From NCBI GenBank assembly GCA_018806985.1, contig JADANN010000202.1, positions 496,001 to 560,000 on the forward strand: a stretch of DNA of 64,000 bases, written 5' to 3'. This DNA is from Angiostrongylus vasorum. Its lineage: Eukaryota; Nematoda; Chromadorea; Rhabditida; Metastrongylidae. The notes beneath the pieces are model-generated. The model was not told the DNA's origin. It did no database searches and worked only from the letters and a program-made list of their open reading frames with translations. A program made the translations under genes and the position numbers. This document shows positions 9,761-20,746 of the stretch, one piece after another. Within the stretch, counting starts at the first letter, position 1. Each line of letters starts with the position of its first letter.

Positions 9761-12116
9761 ATGGCTGATCAGAAGACACAAAATCGCGTGGATACTCAAC
9801 AATCGGTGAACAGGAATGGCTGGAACGTAAAATATCGGCCTCTCGAGAATGTTAAACCCATTGTCAATTTTTTATTTAGTGCCTACTATTTTTTTAATGA
9901 TAGGATATTATGTGACGTTTAACCATAATGTTGTTGAGATATTTGCAAAAAAATCCGGGCTGCTGGTGTCTGCGGTGGTGACAGTACGCGCTATTATCCT
10001 TAGCTGGAGCGAACGCGTTCACCACCACACCATGCGACTCCTTGGTTTCGCCTGTCTCTCGGCTAGTTTTATCGATCATTTTTATCGATCGGCCGTCAGC
10101 AATCACCCACTCGTCAGCCGAATTGATCTGGGGAGCCCAAATCGGCAATGAACCCTCAGACACCTGCGGTCCGGAGTTTTGCAAATATCTCAGCAACATT
10201 ATAGTTATTAAACCCATTGTTCCACTTTCTCTACCAACTATAAATAATGGTTTCATTGTTGTTGAAATAGTGTAGGCACCCATGAAGCACATTTACAATG
10301 CTTCAGCAAGTAGTGTGCACTTTTTTTGAAAAGCACTTCATTAGTAAACACAAGCCGCCGCCTCTGAAGACGTTTCCAAAAAGAATGTAAACATCCTTCC
10401 ATGTTTGCTCCACTAGGATGGTCCATATGCTACTTATTTCTACGTTTTTCACATAGAGCTGAAGAATACCACTTGCTCTAAGGAGGCCATTATTCTACCC
10501 ACTTCAAAGAGGAGCGCTCGAAAGATCTAAATCGGTGATGGATAGAAAACACTATTGGTAGCTTGGGAAACAGAAAAAAATTAATGACCAACAGAGGCAA
10601 CGAGGCCGGTCAAGTTTTCGTACATATGTTACAATTAAAGAACAAATGAACTTACAAGAGTGTTTAGTAAAGTATAAATGATTCAATCGTTCTGTTCAGA
10701 TTCCAGCATGGATTTTAAAAATGGCGGAAGATGAACGTTGCTATGAGGAAGCCAAAAAACAGGCGCTGACCGAACTTGAGCGCTGTAGGGTGCATGTTCT
10801 ACGAGAATTTGAACAACGACGGTGTGTCTATATATGTATGATCTTGTACCGGGTATCCTCACGAAAACGTACACTGAAATCTATTTGATCGCTTTAGTAC
10901 AATATCCTTTAAGATAAGACCGGTCTAAATGTTGGTTAGCTGCTTCAGCTCTCATTTTTCGATTACTCGAGTACTTGAACAAAACCTGAATTGCTTTCTA
11001 TTATGAGCCATAAAAGACTTTACTTGTTCGATATTATCACACTCTATGTAATCGCAGATTTTAAGAGATATTCAGCGATGTTTTTCGCATGACTCTTTTT
11101 GATTAAGGAAACAATGTGAGGACACATACCGCACCGAAATGGATGCGATGCGGCAGAAGTTGGACAAGCGACTTAAAGAACTCGAACAAATGCAAACCGA
11201 CATGGCATTGAACAAATTCCGACGTCTGTCAATGGTATATGAATCTTTTCTCTGAAAATAGCTCCGTGTTGCAAAAAGTGGGTGAGTGTACTGTAGCAGT
11301 TAAAAAACAAGATAAAAAATAAGAAGAAGAGAAAGATATGGGGAAGAAACAGATCTCCTTATTCCTGAAACCATCTTCTTATATAGGAAGTATTTTTCAA
11401 AACTCATAACGGGCACAAATGAAGTAGGTATAGCACCATGCTTTGCCATACTCCCACGTATGTTTCCTAGCAATATGTTCTGTTTGAATTGAAACTGTTA
11501 TAGTACCTAATAGACCTACAGTAATAGAGTTTCTATTCAGGATCACTCAATTCGATCACGTGAAGAACGTGAGAAAAAGATGCGCGAAATGAACGAATCT
11601 AGTAAACAAGTGTTCAATAAGGAAAGAAAGCGTTTCTCAATAGGGTGAGTATATTCCAAAGGGAAAAGAATAAGGCCTTCGGGGTTGTTCGATCTAAACA
11701 TTAAATCGATCGCTATGCATTCCGGGCCATCAAGCACCGTTTGAGGTGATTGATCGCAAATTTAGACTATAGAAGGACTAGCGATGTAGCACGTAGCAAG
11801 GCAGTGCTGCCTTCATCGCAAACAAGTCCTACCAATTTGTCTACCTCTTTGGGATGAAGCTGAGAGCTTGGTGAGCCCAGAATGCGAGATCGACTGCTCT
11901 GTGTGCGCCATTCCAAGGATAAATTTCGTTACTGTTACTGATTAGTAGACAGGACAAATTTTTAGCATCGAACACTTGATGGAACAGAAGCAGCTAGAGC
12001 ATCGTGAGCAAATGAACAAGTTGGCGATACAGGAGGAGAAAGCCTTGGAACAACTCGAAGAAATATTGGCCACTATCCAAGTTGATGACCGTCCCAACGG
12101 ACCTACGTCGAGATAA
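9761..12116 (+). CDS. Five-exon gene for a small coiled-coil protein, unrecognised
   Basis: Model: 9761-9826, 10700-10821, 11108-11234, 11541-11644, 11966-12116; 570 nt, 189 residues, all phases agreeing. Donors are GTAAAA, GTGTGT, GTATAT and GTGAGT; acceptors are TTCAG, TTAAG, TTCAG and TTTTTAG. Exon 1 (MADQKTQNRVDTQQS) is the least certain; translation could instead start at the ATG at 10721. The protein is almost wholly charged helix, with KKQALTELERCRVHVLREFE, DKRLKELEQMQ, SREEREKKMREMN and EEKALEQLEEILATIQV, and no membrane segment or signal peptide, so a structural or adaptor role is likely. Intron 1 carries a SINE-C insertion. A possible polyadenylation signal AATAAA lies at 12797. I cannot assign a family. 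Confidence 0.75.
9865..10207 (-). repeat. SINE-C with 5' inversion, flanked by 13-bp direct repeats
   Basis: Lies in intron 1 of the coiled-coil gene. A full SINE-C runs in minus orientation from the tail (9865) to its head (~10150). A ~50-bp plus-oriented piece of the SINE-C 3' region (CACCTGCGGTCCGGAGTTTTG) lies on the head side. TTAAACCCATTGT occurs at 9852-9864 and 10208-10220, a perfect target-site duplication, so the composite inserted as one unit. Confidence 0.7.
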
Positions 12117-13164
12117 GGGCACCATTTGGTTTCCAATCTGGAACCGCTTTATCTTATAATCTCCAACATTCATACTTGGAGTTTATGAATGTTGTCACTA
12201 AATGATGTACGCTGTTATGTAATTTTCTTATCTCAAATATTTTATGCTCTATGATCTATGCTGTTTTCGAAGGCTTGCTAGTGCGTGCGCATAGTATATG
12301 GTAACAATACAGAACATAGATATCGATTATTCAATAATTCGATAACTATGTCTTCTGCTAGCCGACATTTCATTTATTATTATAATGCTATGCCAATCAT
12401 GAGCATTGCATAGCATTCCTCTTCCGGTGCTTTGATAGCTACTGTATTTTTCTTTTCTCATTTTTTCCTTCTCGTTTTTCCACGGCATTTTCATGACAGG
12501 TTTTTCTATAAGTTGAGCATAGTTTTGTTGTTCTTAATTTTCATAAAGAATTTACTTTTTTACGGCATGCCACAGAAGTCATTTGGCTTGAGCTGGTCGA
12601 TGTGATAAAAGCGGCGGTTTTTCATGAAATAATACGACTATTCCTAGGTTATAAGTTCTAGTGAGGTCCTCTTTCAAGGTCTACTTGTTAGCCAATGCCT
12701 GTTACAATGCGTTGTTCACATGAACACATCAAATATAAGTGTGGTTTTTCTATAGTAGAAAGCACTATTGCAAAAACATCTGCGTAGAATATTGCCAATA
12801 AAAATTTATTATGAATAAGTGTAAACTTAGAAAAAAATGCTGAAGTTTTTAGTTTTGGGTAGAATTATACTTGCTGTCAATCCAGGTGCCGGTTGATATT
12901 CCTTTGTGTAATAAGTATTGCTGGCCGATGAAAGGGTTTATTTCAAATCCATCGCTGATGAATCTCCTCTTCCCACCAGTAAGTTGCCGACTTCAGTAGA
13001 GATCAGAGTTTCTTTGAGCCGATGCTGTTCGTAGAACCGACTGTGACGGCGTGAGCAAGTTGCCCATCTCGTGTAGAAAAAATATTTGTGCACCTCGTAC
13101 AAGTGGAGTGGAGATATAAAACACGGCAAAGCGGTTGTAATCAACCAATTACTTGAGGATGCAC
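12117..13164. other. 3' flank of the coiled-coil gene; no further gene seen
   Basis: AT-rich. The AATAAA at 12797 may belong to the upstream gene. GTAAGT at about 12981 after CTTCCCACCA resembles a donor, but the frame before it does not stay open convincingly. Confidence 0.35.
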
Positions 13165-13462
13165 CATGTAGGATAAGGACAAAGGATAAAGCTCTCGGCA
13201 TTGATCAATCCCTGAACGATGCGCCATGCATTCGACTTCATTAAGTATCGTAGGTGATTGAATGCATATCTGGCCTTTACAATGACTCGCGGTGTCCTAC
13301 CGGTGTATCGAACCAGTGCTGCTATCCTCGCAGACAAGTGCGGCACCAATTTGCCGACCCCAGAGGGATGGACGGCTTGGTGGGCCACGGGTGTAGGAAT
13401 CGATTCCATGTGCGTGTGGCGCAGTGGCACCTCCAACAACTGCGCCACACGCGCTTCATCCA
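13165..13462 (-). repeat. SINE-A copy with a perfect 14-bp hairpin in its head
   Basis: Full-length minus copy, from the tail AAGGATAAAGCTCTCGG near 13180 to the A-box head at ~13450. In place of the normal head, GCGTGTGGCGCAGT is followed after 13 nt by its exact reverse complement ACTGCGCCACACGC (about 13413-13453), a change not seen in the other copies. Confidence 0.85.
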
Positions 13463-13566
13463 CCACGCATTTATATTTGTCAAGCGCTTCAAGAAGTGCT
13501 TGACCTGACTTCTGTCTTGTGCAGTGACTTGCGTGGCCTACCGATGAATCAGCTCATTGACCTTAT

Positions 13567-13717
13567 GTTGTTTGTTGTTGTCTGTTGTTGTTTGTCGTTG
13601 TTTGCTGTTGTTTGTTGTTGTTTGTTGTTGTTGTTTGTTGTTGTTTGTTGTTGTTTGTTGTTGTTGTTTGTTGTTTGTTGTTGTTGTTTGTTGTTGTTGT
13701 TTGTTGTTGTTGTTTGT

Positions 13718-13748
<31 letters not shown>

Positions 13749-13750
13749 TC
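13567..13750 (+). repeat. (GTT)n microsatellite
   Basis: About 180 bp of GTT units with interspersed TGTT steps. The long Val/Cys/Leu frames on plus and Asn/Gln/Thr frames on minus are simply this repeat translated. Confidence 0.95.
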
Positions 13751-14242
13751 TATGACTGGACGAGTTTCCCGCTAACCCATTCCGTTTGAAAAGCACCGCG
13801 GCCATCAAAACCGCTACTTTCCGCGCCAATTCAGCACGTTTGTCCGAAAATGTTTGTTTTGCTTAAATTTGTTCTCGCAAGTTTCGAAATGTTCGCTTAT
13901 CGTATGATGATATGTTACGATAGTAGACATATTGAAAAGAAGGCCTTATTTGAAAATGATTGTTAGAAATTAACAATTACTCCCTAGTTAAGTTCAACAT
14001 AGAAGGTAGAATGAATTTCAGTTATGTCCCAAATTTCCTGAAATTACAAATTTTATTCTGTGATCGGGTTATAAAACGGAAATGTCAAAAAAATGAGCAA
14101 TATTTTCACTGATTTCACTATTGATATCATGTTTAGGAAACTGGACCTCACTCCTACTTTAAATATGTTAATACGAACTCTTTATTCCTCTGCTTCCGGT
14201 GGTCCATTTTTCACTACATTAATAGTGATTCTTGATAATTGA

Positions 14243-14612
14243 ATGACCCGTCCCCACTAGTTCTGCGGGCCCCAGCATAATCTCCATTTTCCAGAAAATT
14301 GCTGGCTAAGTCATTTTGGTTCCCTGGAGTCCCGTGGTCAGCGTGGCCAAAGTCTGCCCCAGGTCTTCACCACCACAGGCAGTCGCAGCCCGTGTGTATC
14401 GGAGGGAGATTTGCCAGCGACTTTGAAACCAGGACGGTGGTGGATCCTGTTATTGGCTTACTTTTAGCCAGGCTTCTTGACGGAAACACCGGACTCCTTC
14501 TCAGCTTAGGAGACTCTGCCAGGGGAATCAATCCGCCGCTGTACATCAGCCCGACACACATGAACACCTCCCAGCCACGATGAGGCGGTAAACCATTGGG
14601 AGGGAATCATGA
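14243..14612 (-). repeat. SINE-B copy, full length
   Basis: Minus orientation, from the LINE-2-like tail (CTAGTTCTGCGGGCCCCAGC near 14259) to the head CCCAGCCACGATGAGGCGGT (14571). It retains ACCAGGACGGTGGTGGATCC and TCAGCTTAGGAGACTCTGCC. A good reference copy of the family. Confidence 0.8.
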
Positions 14613-14712
14613 TTGCTGTTGAAAAATATAGATGAGACGTTATGACAAAGACTGCTAGATTAACATTACTAATATCCACAAAGCTATCTAACTCGTATTT
14701 TGTACTTTCGCA

Positions 14713-14717
<5 letters not shown>

Positions 14718-14794
<77 letters not shown>
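14718..14794. repeat. (TA)n microsatellite, left of LINE-1 copy 2
   Basis: About 77 bp of uninterrupted TA. LINE-1 copy 2 begins immediately after it and another (TA)n follows its 3' end, suggesting insertion into a TA tract. Confidence 0.95.
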
Positions 14795-14798
<4 letters not shown>

Positions 14799-15379
14799 AC
14801 GATCTCCCTCATAGGAGGGATCATCTCGAGCCGGTTAGTAGCGAGGCTACGTGGCGCGTCCCCAGGTGGCGGATAGGCTGGGTAATCGCGGACCAAAAGC
14901 GACCTTTGCTTCTCTAGAAGCAGGTGCATCCAGGAGATGGACCTTTTGTTTCTGCTGCACCGATTTAGCACGTACTTTCTGTATTTGAGAGGCGTATTCA
15001 TCCATGCGTGCATTGGTGCGTTTCTGCTTATGCGGATTATATTCTACGAGTCAATTCGGCCAAAAGCCTGCAATCAAGTGACAGGGAAATATATGGGAGA
15101 TGGTTAGGGGTCGCTTCTGACCAATAAGCTCCATGTCCACTCTGGGAGAGTCTGGCAAGCTACCGGTGAGTATACCCAGCCCCCCACGTTCAGAGCCCAG
15201 CAAGCTATACGTGGGTATCAAAAAAGCTAAAAACAGTAAAAAGAAACGGGCTTCATTCCACTGACTCAGAAAGACCCCCTAAATTCGACAGACAGGGTAG
15301 GACGAGTACGGAGAGGCTGCTAAAATCTCAGGACCAAAGAAAGCTGCCTGGATCGCGAAGAACTAAGGTGACGATCTGT

Positions 15380-16140
15380 ACCTACAATGCACGTGCACTT
15401 GCATCCGAGTCCTCGATAGAAGACTCGATCATGCAAGCGAGAAGGATAAGCTATTACGTCATTGGCCTGGCCGATAATGAGACGACGTCACCCATTCAGG
15501 GCCGTCTATGACACCAGAGAAAAACTATTCCTTGGAACATGCGACAGTAGAGGAATCGCCGACGTCGGCGTTCTCCTCAACACGAGTTTGTCCATGAACA
15601 TCGATTCATTGCAACAATTCGATTACAACCAGCATCGGACTTTTACGATTAAAAAGATGTGGATCAATACCGGCTTTGACAATCTTCGTCGTTTACGCAC
15701 GGACATAAAACTATGACGAAGAAGAAGTAGAAGCGTTCTATATAAACTTGGGAAAGTTCTACAGAGAAGACCATATATTCTTCAAGATCATTATTGGAGA
15801 TTTCAACGCCAAGGTTGGACCAAGAAGAACGTCTGAAGAACTTCACATTGGGACCCACGGGATTAGAATGGAACTAACAGGGAAGCGGCTCTCTTAGTTT
15901 ATCATGACGACCAATACCATCCATGGTAACTCGCAATTCCAAAAGTCCCACTCTCAGCGCTGGACGTGGGAGTATCCCAGTGGAAAGTATTATAACGAAA
16001 TAGACCACATCATAGTAAATAGAAGGTTTTGCCTAACCGATGTCACTGTTGTACCAAAATTTTACACGGGATTTGACCATTGCCTCCTTGGTACAAGATT
16101 CCATTTCTCGCAGAAAGGGGCAAGAGAAAAAAGCTGCTAA
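15380..16140 (+). pseudogene. LINE-1 copy 2 endonuclease domain, frameshifted
   Basis: Recognisable in pieces: [72 protein letters not shown], and VVPKFYTGFDHCL. The HIIVNRRFCLTD segment is intact. Frame changes near 15450, 15715 and 15895 prevent translation. Confidence 0.85.
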
Positions 16141-16434
16141 ATTCAAAAAAAGAAGTTCCAAAACTATTATGAACTAGGACTTACTCAATTCATTAGTGGC
16201 AGTTGGGAAGATGCTGTTGTCAATAACTTCGACGAGGAATACGATCAACATCTTCACGTTAGCTCTATGACAGCTGAGAGTTCGAAAGTCACCAAGAGAG
16301 GTCTGTCTCCAGAAATACTAGAGCTGATACGCCAGCGTGGAATCGCGTGAGCTGCAGGGAAGCGCGAGTTAACGTCCGAACCTGCAAAAACAATGCAGAC
16401 AGGCGATAAAAGAAGATCTTAAAGAGAGAAGAGC

Positions 16435-18260
16435 AGCAGTAATGGTCGAAGCTGCAGAGGATGGGAAAAGCATTCGCAAGGCCCACCGAAGCTTCGCCAA
16501 TTACAAGACCAAGATGTTTCTACTCCGACGTGCAGACGGGACAGCAACAGCGTACAGAAAGGCAATGTAGAAAATCATTCATGAATACTACTCAGATCTC
16601 TTCGATAGCCACGTCCACCTCCTGTCATATGAAATGAAGGAGGATGGATATGTTGTATTGTAGCACTGGTTCTCCCTTCCGAAATCCGATGCGCCATTTC
16701 GCGTGTGAAAAATCGAACAGCACCAGGTCCGGACAGGATAAGACCTGAACACCCAAAGAACCTTCCGCTAGTCTTCGTAAACACATTGGCTCGGCTCTTT
16801 ACACGTTACCTGTTTGAATGCAAGGTCCCTACTCAGTGGAAGACCAGCAAGACCGTGTAGTTGTTCAAGAAGGTGACCTACACGATATAGGCAACTATCG
16901 CCTTATCTGCTTGCTGCCTGTCGTCTACAAACTTTTCACTCGAGTTGATAGGATTGACAGAGAATTGGGCGAAAGACGTGTGAGCAAGCAGGGTTTCGAA
17001 AAGTATTCCAGTACGATAGAACACATCCGAACCATAACAATGCTCACTGAAGTATCGTGAAAGTAGAAAAGACTACTTTGTCTCACCCTTATCGATTTAA
17101 AGAAGGCCTTTGATTCGGTTGAAATAAAAGCAGTCATGGAAGCTTTGGACATTCAGGGAGTCCCTACTCAGTACATAAAGATTCTTCGTGAGCTGTACAA
17201 AAATTTCACAAGAAAGATGTCACCATTCTACAACGACATTAACATTGATGTCAAAAAGAGAGCTTTAGGCAAAGCGATGCCGTCTAGCCAAAATTATTTA
17301 CCGCCACCCTTTAGAACGTCATGCGAACATTGGAATGCTATAATATGGGAGTGAAAATCCATGGTCAGCAATTGCAGCATCTTCGCTTTGCTGATGATAT
17401 CTTCCTTATAACATCAAATATTAGCCAAGCGGAACGAATGCTGGCCGATTTTGATAAAGCCGGTGGAAAGACTAATCTTCGACTAAATCTCACAAAAACG
17501 ATGTTCATGAGGCGTGGTTTCGTATGCCCTCATTCACGCTCAACGGAACGAATATCTCCGAATATTCCAATTACTCCTATTTACGTCCGGAAATGAAAAC
17601 GATGAACCACTTAGGTACGGAGTTGAGCAGAACCAAACTAGCGGCTTTGGGAGCGTTCAAGAGCATCAAGGATGTAGTGAGGAGAACGAAGAACACCCGA
17701 GCGCGTGCCCACCTTTTCGACTCAACGGTGCTTCCTGCGTTGACTTTTGCGTCAGAAACCTGGTCAAACGCTGCATAAACAGGATGAAAAATCACTCAAA
17801 GTTATTGAACGCGCAATCGAAAGGACGATGATAGGAGTATTCACGCAAATAAGGGAAGGGATCAGAAGCTCCGACTTGTGTCAACGATCAAAAATCAAAG
17901 ATGCTCTTCTGTGCACCAAATGTCGAAGATAAGGTGGGCCGGACACGTAATGCGTGTGAACGATAACCAATTGACACAAACCGTTAGTGACTGGATTCCT
18001 CGGGATGTCAAACGCACTGCAGGAAGACCACTGACCCGATGGTCAGAGTTCTTCACGAAACGCCTAAAAGAAAGATGTGATGCTCAACGACTCTTTAGAG
18101 CGAGCAGAACCCACGGAGTACTTCTTGCGTCAGAGCTAATGCGTCTGAACGACATTCGATGGACAACAGCTACTAGCGACAGGATTTTTCGGAATGCCAA
18201 GCGCGCAGCAGGAAGATCACTGACTCATGAGAACCGTTCAAGAAAATTCATTTAGCAAGA
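16435..18260 (+). pseudogene. LINE-1 copy 2 reverse transcriptase, interrupted
   Basis: NRTAPGPDRIRPEHPKNL around 16710-16760, then LQHLRFADDIFLITSNISQ (the FADD motif) around 17365-17425, NLRLNLTKTMFMRRG, LPALTFASETW, and KMSKIRWAGHVMRVND, then DVKRTAGRPLTRWSEFF. The segment between TQWKTSKT and the palm is broken by several stops. The 3' region has a partly duplicated C-terminal motif (DNQLTQTVSDWIPRDVKRTA, then DIRWTTATSDRIFRNAKRAA). Confidence 0.85.
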
Positions 18261-18411
18261 TTTGGTGCTCAACGGGTCCCCTAGAGAGAGCATAACCCAC
18301 TGGGCTACTCCTGCACACGACATGGAAAAATGGAAAATTTGCTGGCACCCGCTCGAGTGACGTGAGCATCAACGGAACTGCAGGTGATACAGGTAAGAAA
18401 TGACAGGTATA

Positions 18412-18430
18412 TATATATACATATATATAT

Positions 18431-18472
<42 letters not shown>
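18412..18472. repeat. (TA)n microsatellite, right of LINE-1 copy 2
   Basis: About 60 bp of TA with minor breaks. It separates the LINE-1 tail from the last unit of the exon-cassette array. Confidence 0.95.
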
Positions 18473-18475
<3 letters not shown>

Positions 18476-18479
18476 GGAA

Positions 18480-20746
18480 ATAAGGACTTGAAGCACCAAC
18501 TTTTTGCATCATCTTTTGTGCTGCACCCCAGTTGCTGACCACTTCATTAATTGTTTCGTCATCATTACGCGGTCGGAATTTTTCTAGAATGGAAAACTCT
18601 CCATGCGTTAGCGAGTCCGAAGAAAAAAACTCCTACGTTGTGCCTCCATAGCAGGAGGCTTTCCAGGCGGCGGCTGCTTCGTCAGTACTAAGCATGGTAA
18701 GTCATCGTCTTTCCTCAATTCTTGAAATTCATTAAAAAATCATGTTTAATGTCTTACCGGGAGGTTGTTTCTTTTCCTAAAAAGGTGATGTGTACAGTGG
18801 GAATCAAGTTAATAAAAATGAAAAGAAGTGAAAAATCATTGGAAGAGAACACCACCTTTGCTGCAGCATTGCTTGTGCTGCACCCCAGTTACTGACTACT
18901 TCATTGATCGTCTCATTATCGTTACGAGGTCGAAATTTTGCTAAAAGTCGAGAAACACTTTCCGTGTATTAAAAAAATCGAAGAAGGGGAAACTCCTACG
19001 TTGTGCCTCCATAACGGGAGCTTTTTCAGGCGGCGGCAGCTTCGTCAGTGCTAAACACGGTAGGTTATCGTTTTCCTTCAATTCTGAATATTCATGAAAA
19101 AAAATCATGTTTCAATGTCTTACCGGAGGTTGTTCCTTCCTAAAAAGGTGATGTGTACAGTGGGAATCAAGTTAATAAAAATGAAAAGAAGTGAAAATCA
19201 TTGAAAGAGAACACCACCTTTGCTGCAGCATTGCTTGTGCTGCACCCCAGTTACTGACTACTTCATTGATCGTTTCATTATCATTACGAGGTCGAAATTT
19301 TGCTAAAATCGAGAAACCCTTTCCGTGTATTAGAAAAAAATCGAAGAAGGAAAACTCCTACGTTGTGCCTCCATAGCAGGGAGGCTTTCCAGGCGACGGC
19401 TGCTTCGTCAGTACTAAGCATGGTAAGTCATCGTCTTTCCTCAATTCTTGAAATTCATTAAAAAATCATGTTTAATGTCTTACCGGGAGGTTGTTCCTTC
19501 CTAAAAGGTGATGTGTACAGTGGGAATCAAGTTAATAAAAATGAAAAGAAGTGAAAATCATTGAAAGAGAACACCACCTTTGCTGCAGCATTGCTTGTGC
19601 TGCACCCCAGTTACTGACTACTTCATTGATCGTTTCATTATCATTACGAGGTCGAAATTTTTGCTAAAATCGAGAAACCCTTTCCGTGTATTAGAAAAAT
19701 CGAAGAAGGGAAAACTCCTACGTTGTGCCTCCATAGCAGGAGGCTTTCCAGGCGACGGCTGCTTCGTCAGTACTAAGCATGGTAAGTCATCGTCTTTCCT
19801 CAATTCTTGAAATTCATTAAAAAATCATGTTTAATGTCTTACCGGGAGGTTGTTCCTTCCTAAAAAGGTGATGTGTACAGTGGGAATCAAGTTAATAAAA
19901 AATGAAAAGAAGTGAAAATCATTGAAAGAGAACACCACCTTGCTGCAGCATTGCTTGTGCTGCACCCCAGTTACTGACTACTTCATTGATCGTTTCATTA
20001 TCATTACGAGGTCGAAATTTTGCTAAAATCGAGAAACACTTTCCGTGTATTAGAAAAATCGAAGAAGGGAAAACTCCTACGTTGTGCCTCCATAGCAGGA
20101 GGCTTTCCAGGCGACGGCTGCTTCGTCAGTACTGAGCATGGTAAGTCATCGTCTTTCCTCAATTCTTGAAAATTCATTAAAAAATCATGTTTAATGTCTT
20201 ACCGGGAGGTTGTTCCTTCCTAAAAAGGTGATGTGTACAGTGGGAATCAAGTTAATAAAAATGAAAAAGAAGTGAAAATCATTGAAAGAGAACACCACCT
20301 TTGCTGCAGCATTGCTTGTGCTGCACCCCAGTTACTGACTACTTCATTGATCGTTTCATTATCATTACGAGGTCGAAATTTTGCTAAAATCGAGAAACAC
20401 TTTCCGTGTATTAGAAAAAATCGAAGAAGGGAAAACTCCCTACGTTGTGCCTCCATAGCAGGAGGCTTTCCAGGCGACGGCTGCTTCGTCAGTACTAAGC
20501 ATGGTAAGTCATCGTCTTTCCTCAATTCTTAAAATTCATTAAAAAATCATGTTTAATGTCTTACCGGGAGGTTGTTCCTTCCTGAAAAGGTGATGTTTAC
20601 AATGGGAATCAAGTTAGTAAAAAATGAAGAGAAGTGAAAATCATTGAAAGAGAACACCACCTTTGCTGCAGCATTGCTTGTGCTGCACCCCCAATTACTG
20701 ACTGCTTCATTAATTGTCTCGTTATCGTCACGTGGTCGAAATCCCT
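18480..20746 (-). repeat. Tandem array of ~360-bp units, each with three exon-like blocks
   Basis: The landmark TGCTGCACCCC recurs at 18519, 18876, 19238, 19598, 19958, 20319 and 20681, spacing 357-362 bp. On the minus strand each unit reads: 85-nt block, 78-nt intron, 17-nt block, 70-nt intron, 51-nt block, 58-nt intron. In the cleanest stretch the blocks are 20299-20383 (85), 20565-20581 (17) and 20444-20494 (51). Donors are GTGGTG, GTAAGA and GTAGGA; acceptors are TTTTTAG, GCTTAG and TTTTAG. Changes at acceptors keep AG (TTTCAG near 20582, CTCAG near 20135). Units between 19.2 and 20.6 kb are nearly identical; the outer ones differ more. Confidence 0.9.

Larger units (their letters stand above)
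14796..18411 (+). mobile_element. LINE-1 copy 2, near full length, decayed
   Basis: Same order as copy 1: leader from 14796, endonuclease, RT, C-terminal domain, and the tail GGTGATACAGG at 18384. The leader keeps GAGGCTACGTGGCGCGTCCC and the start region ACGATCTGTACCTACAATGC. The two copies are highly similar in leader and endonuclease but carry different lesions. Confidence 0.9.

Noticed and set aside
9894..10292. A 132-codon minus frame
   Set aside because: Reads through the SINE-C composite in an intron; other SINE-C copies do not keep it.
13424..13829. Long Val/Cys and Asn/Gln/Thr open frames
   Set aside because: Translations of the (GTT)n microsatellite on either strand.
14642..15013. 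Frames rich in Tyr-Ile repeats
   Set aside because: Translated (TA)n microsatellite; the same applies at 18.3-18.5 kb and 62.9-63.2 kb.
18480..20746. CRISPR-like or plain satellite interpretation of the ~360-bp array
   Set aside because: Units are far too long and uniform for a CRISPR array, and a plain satellite does not explain splice consensus and frame phase kept at every block.
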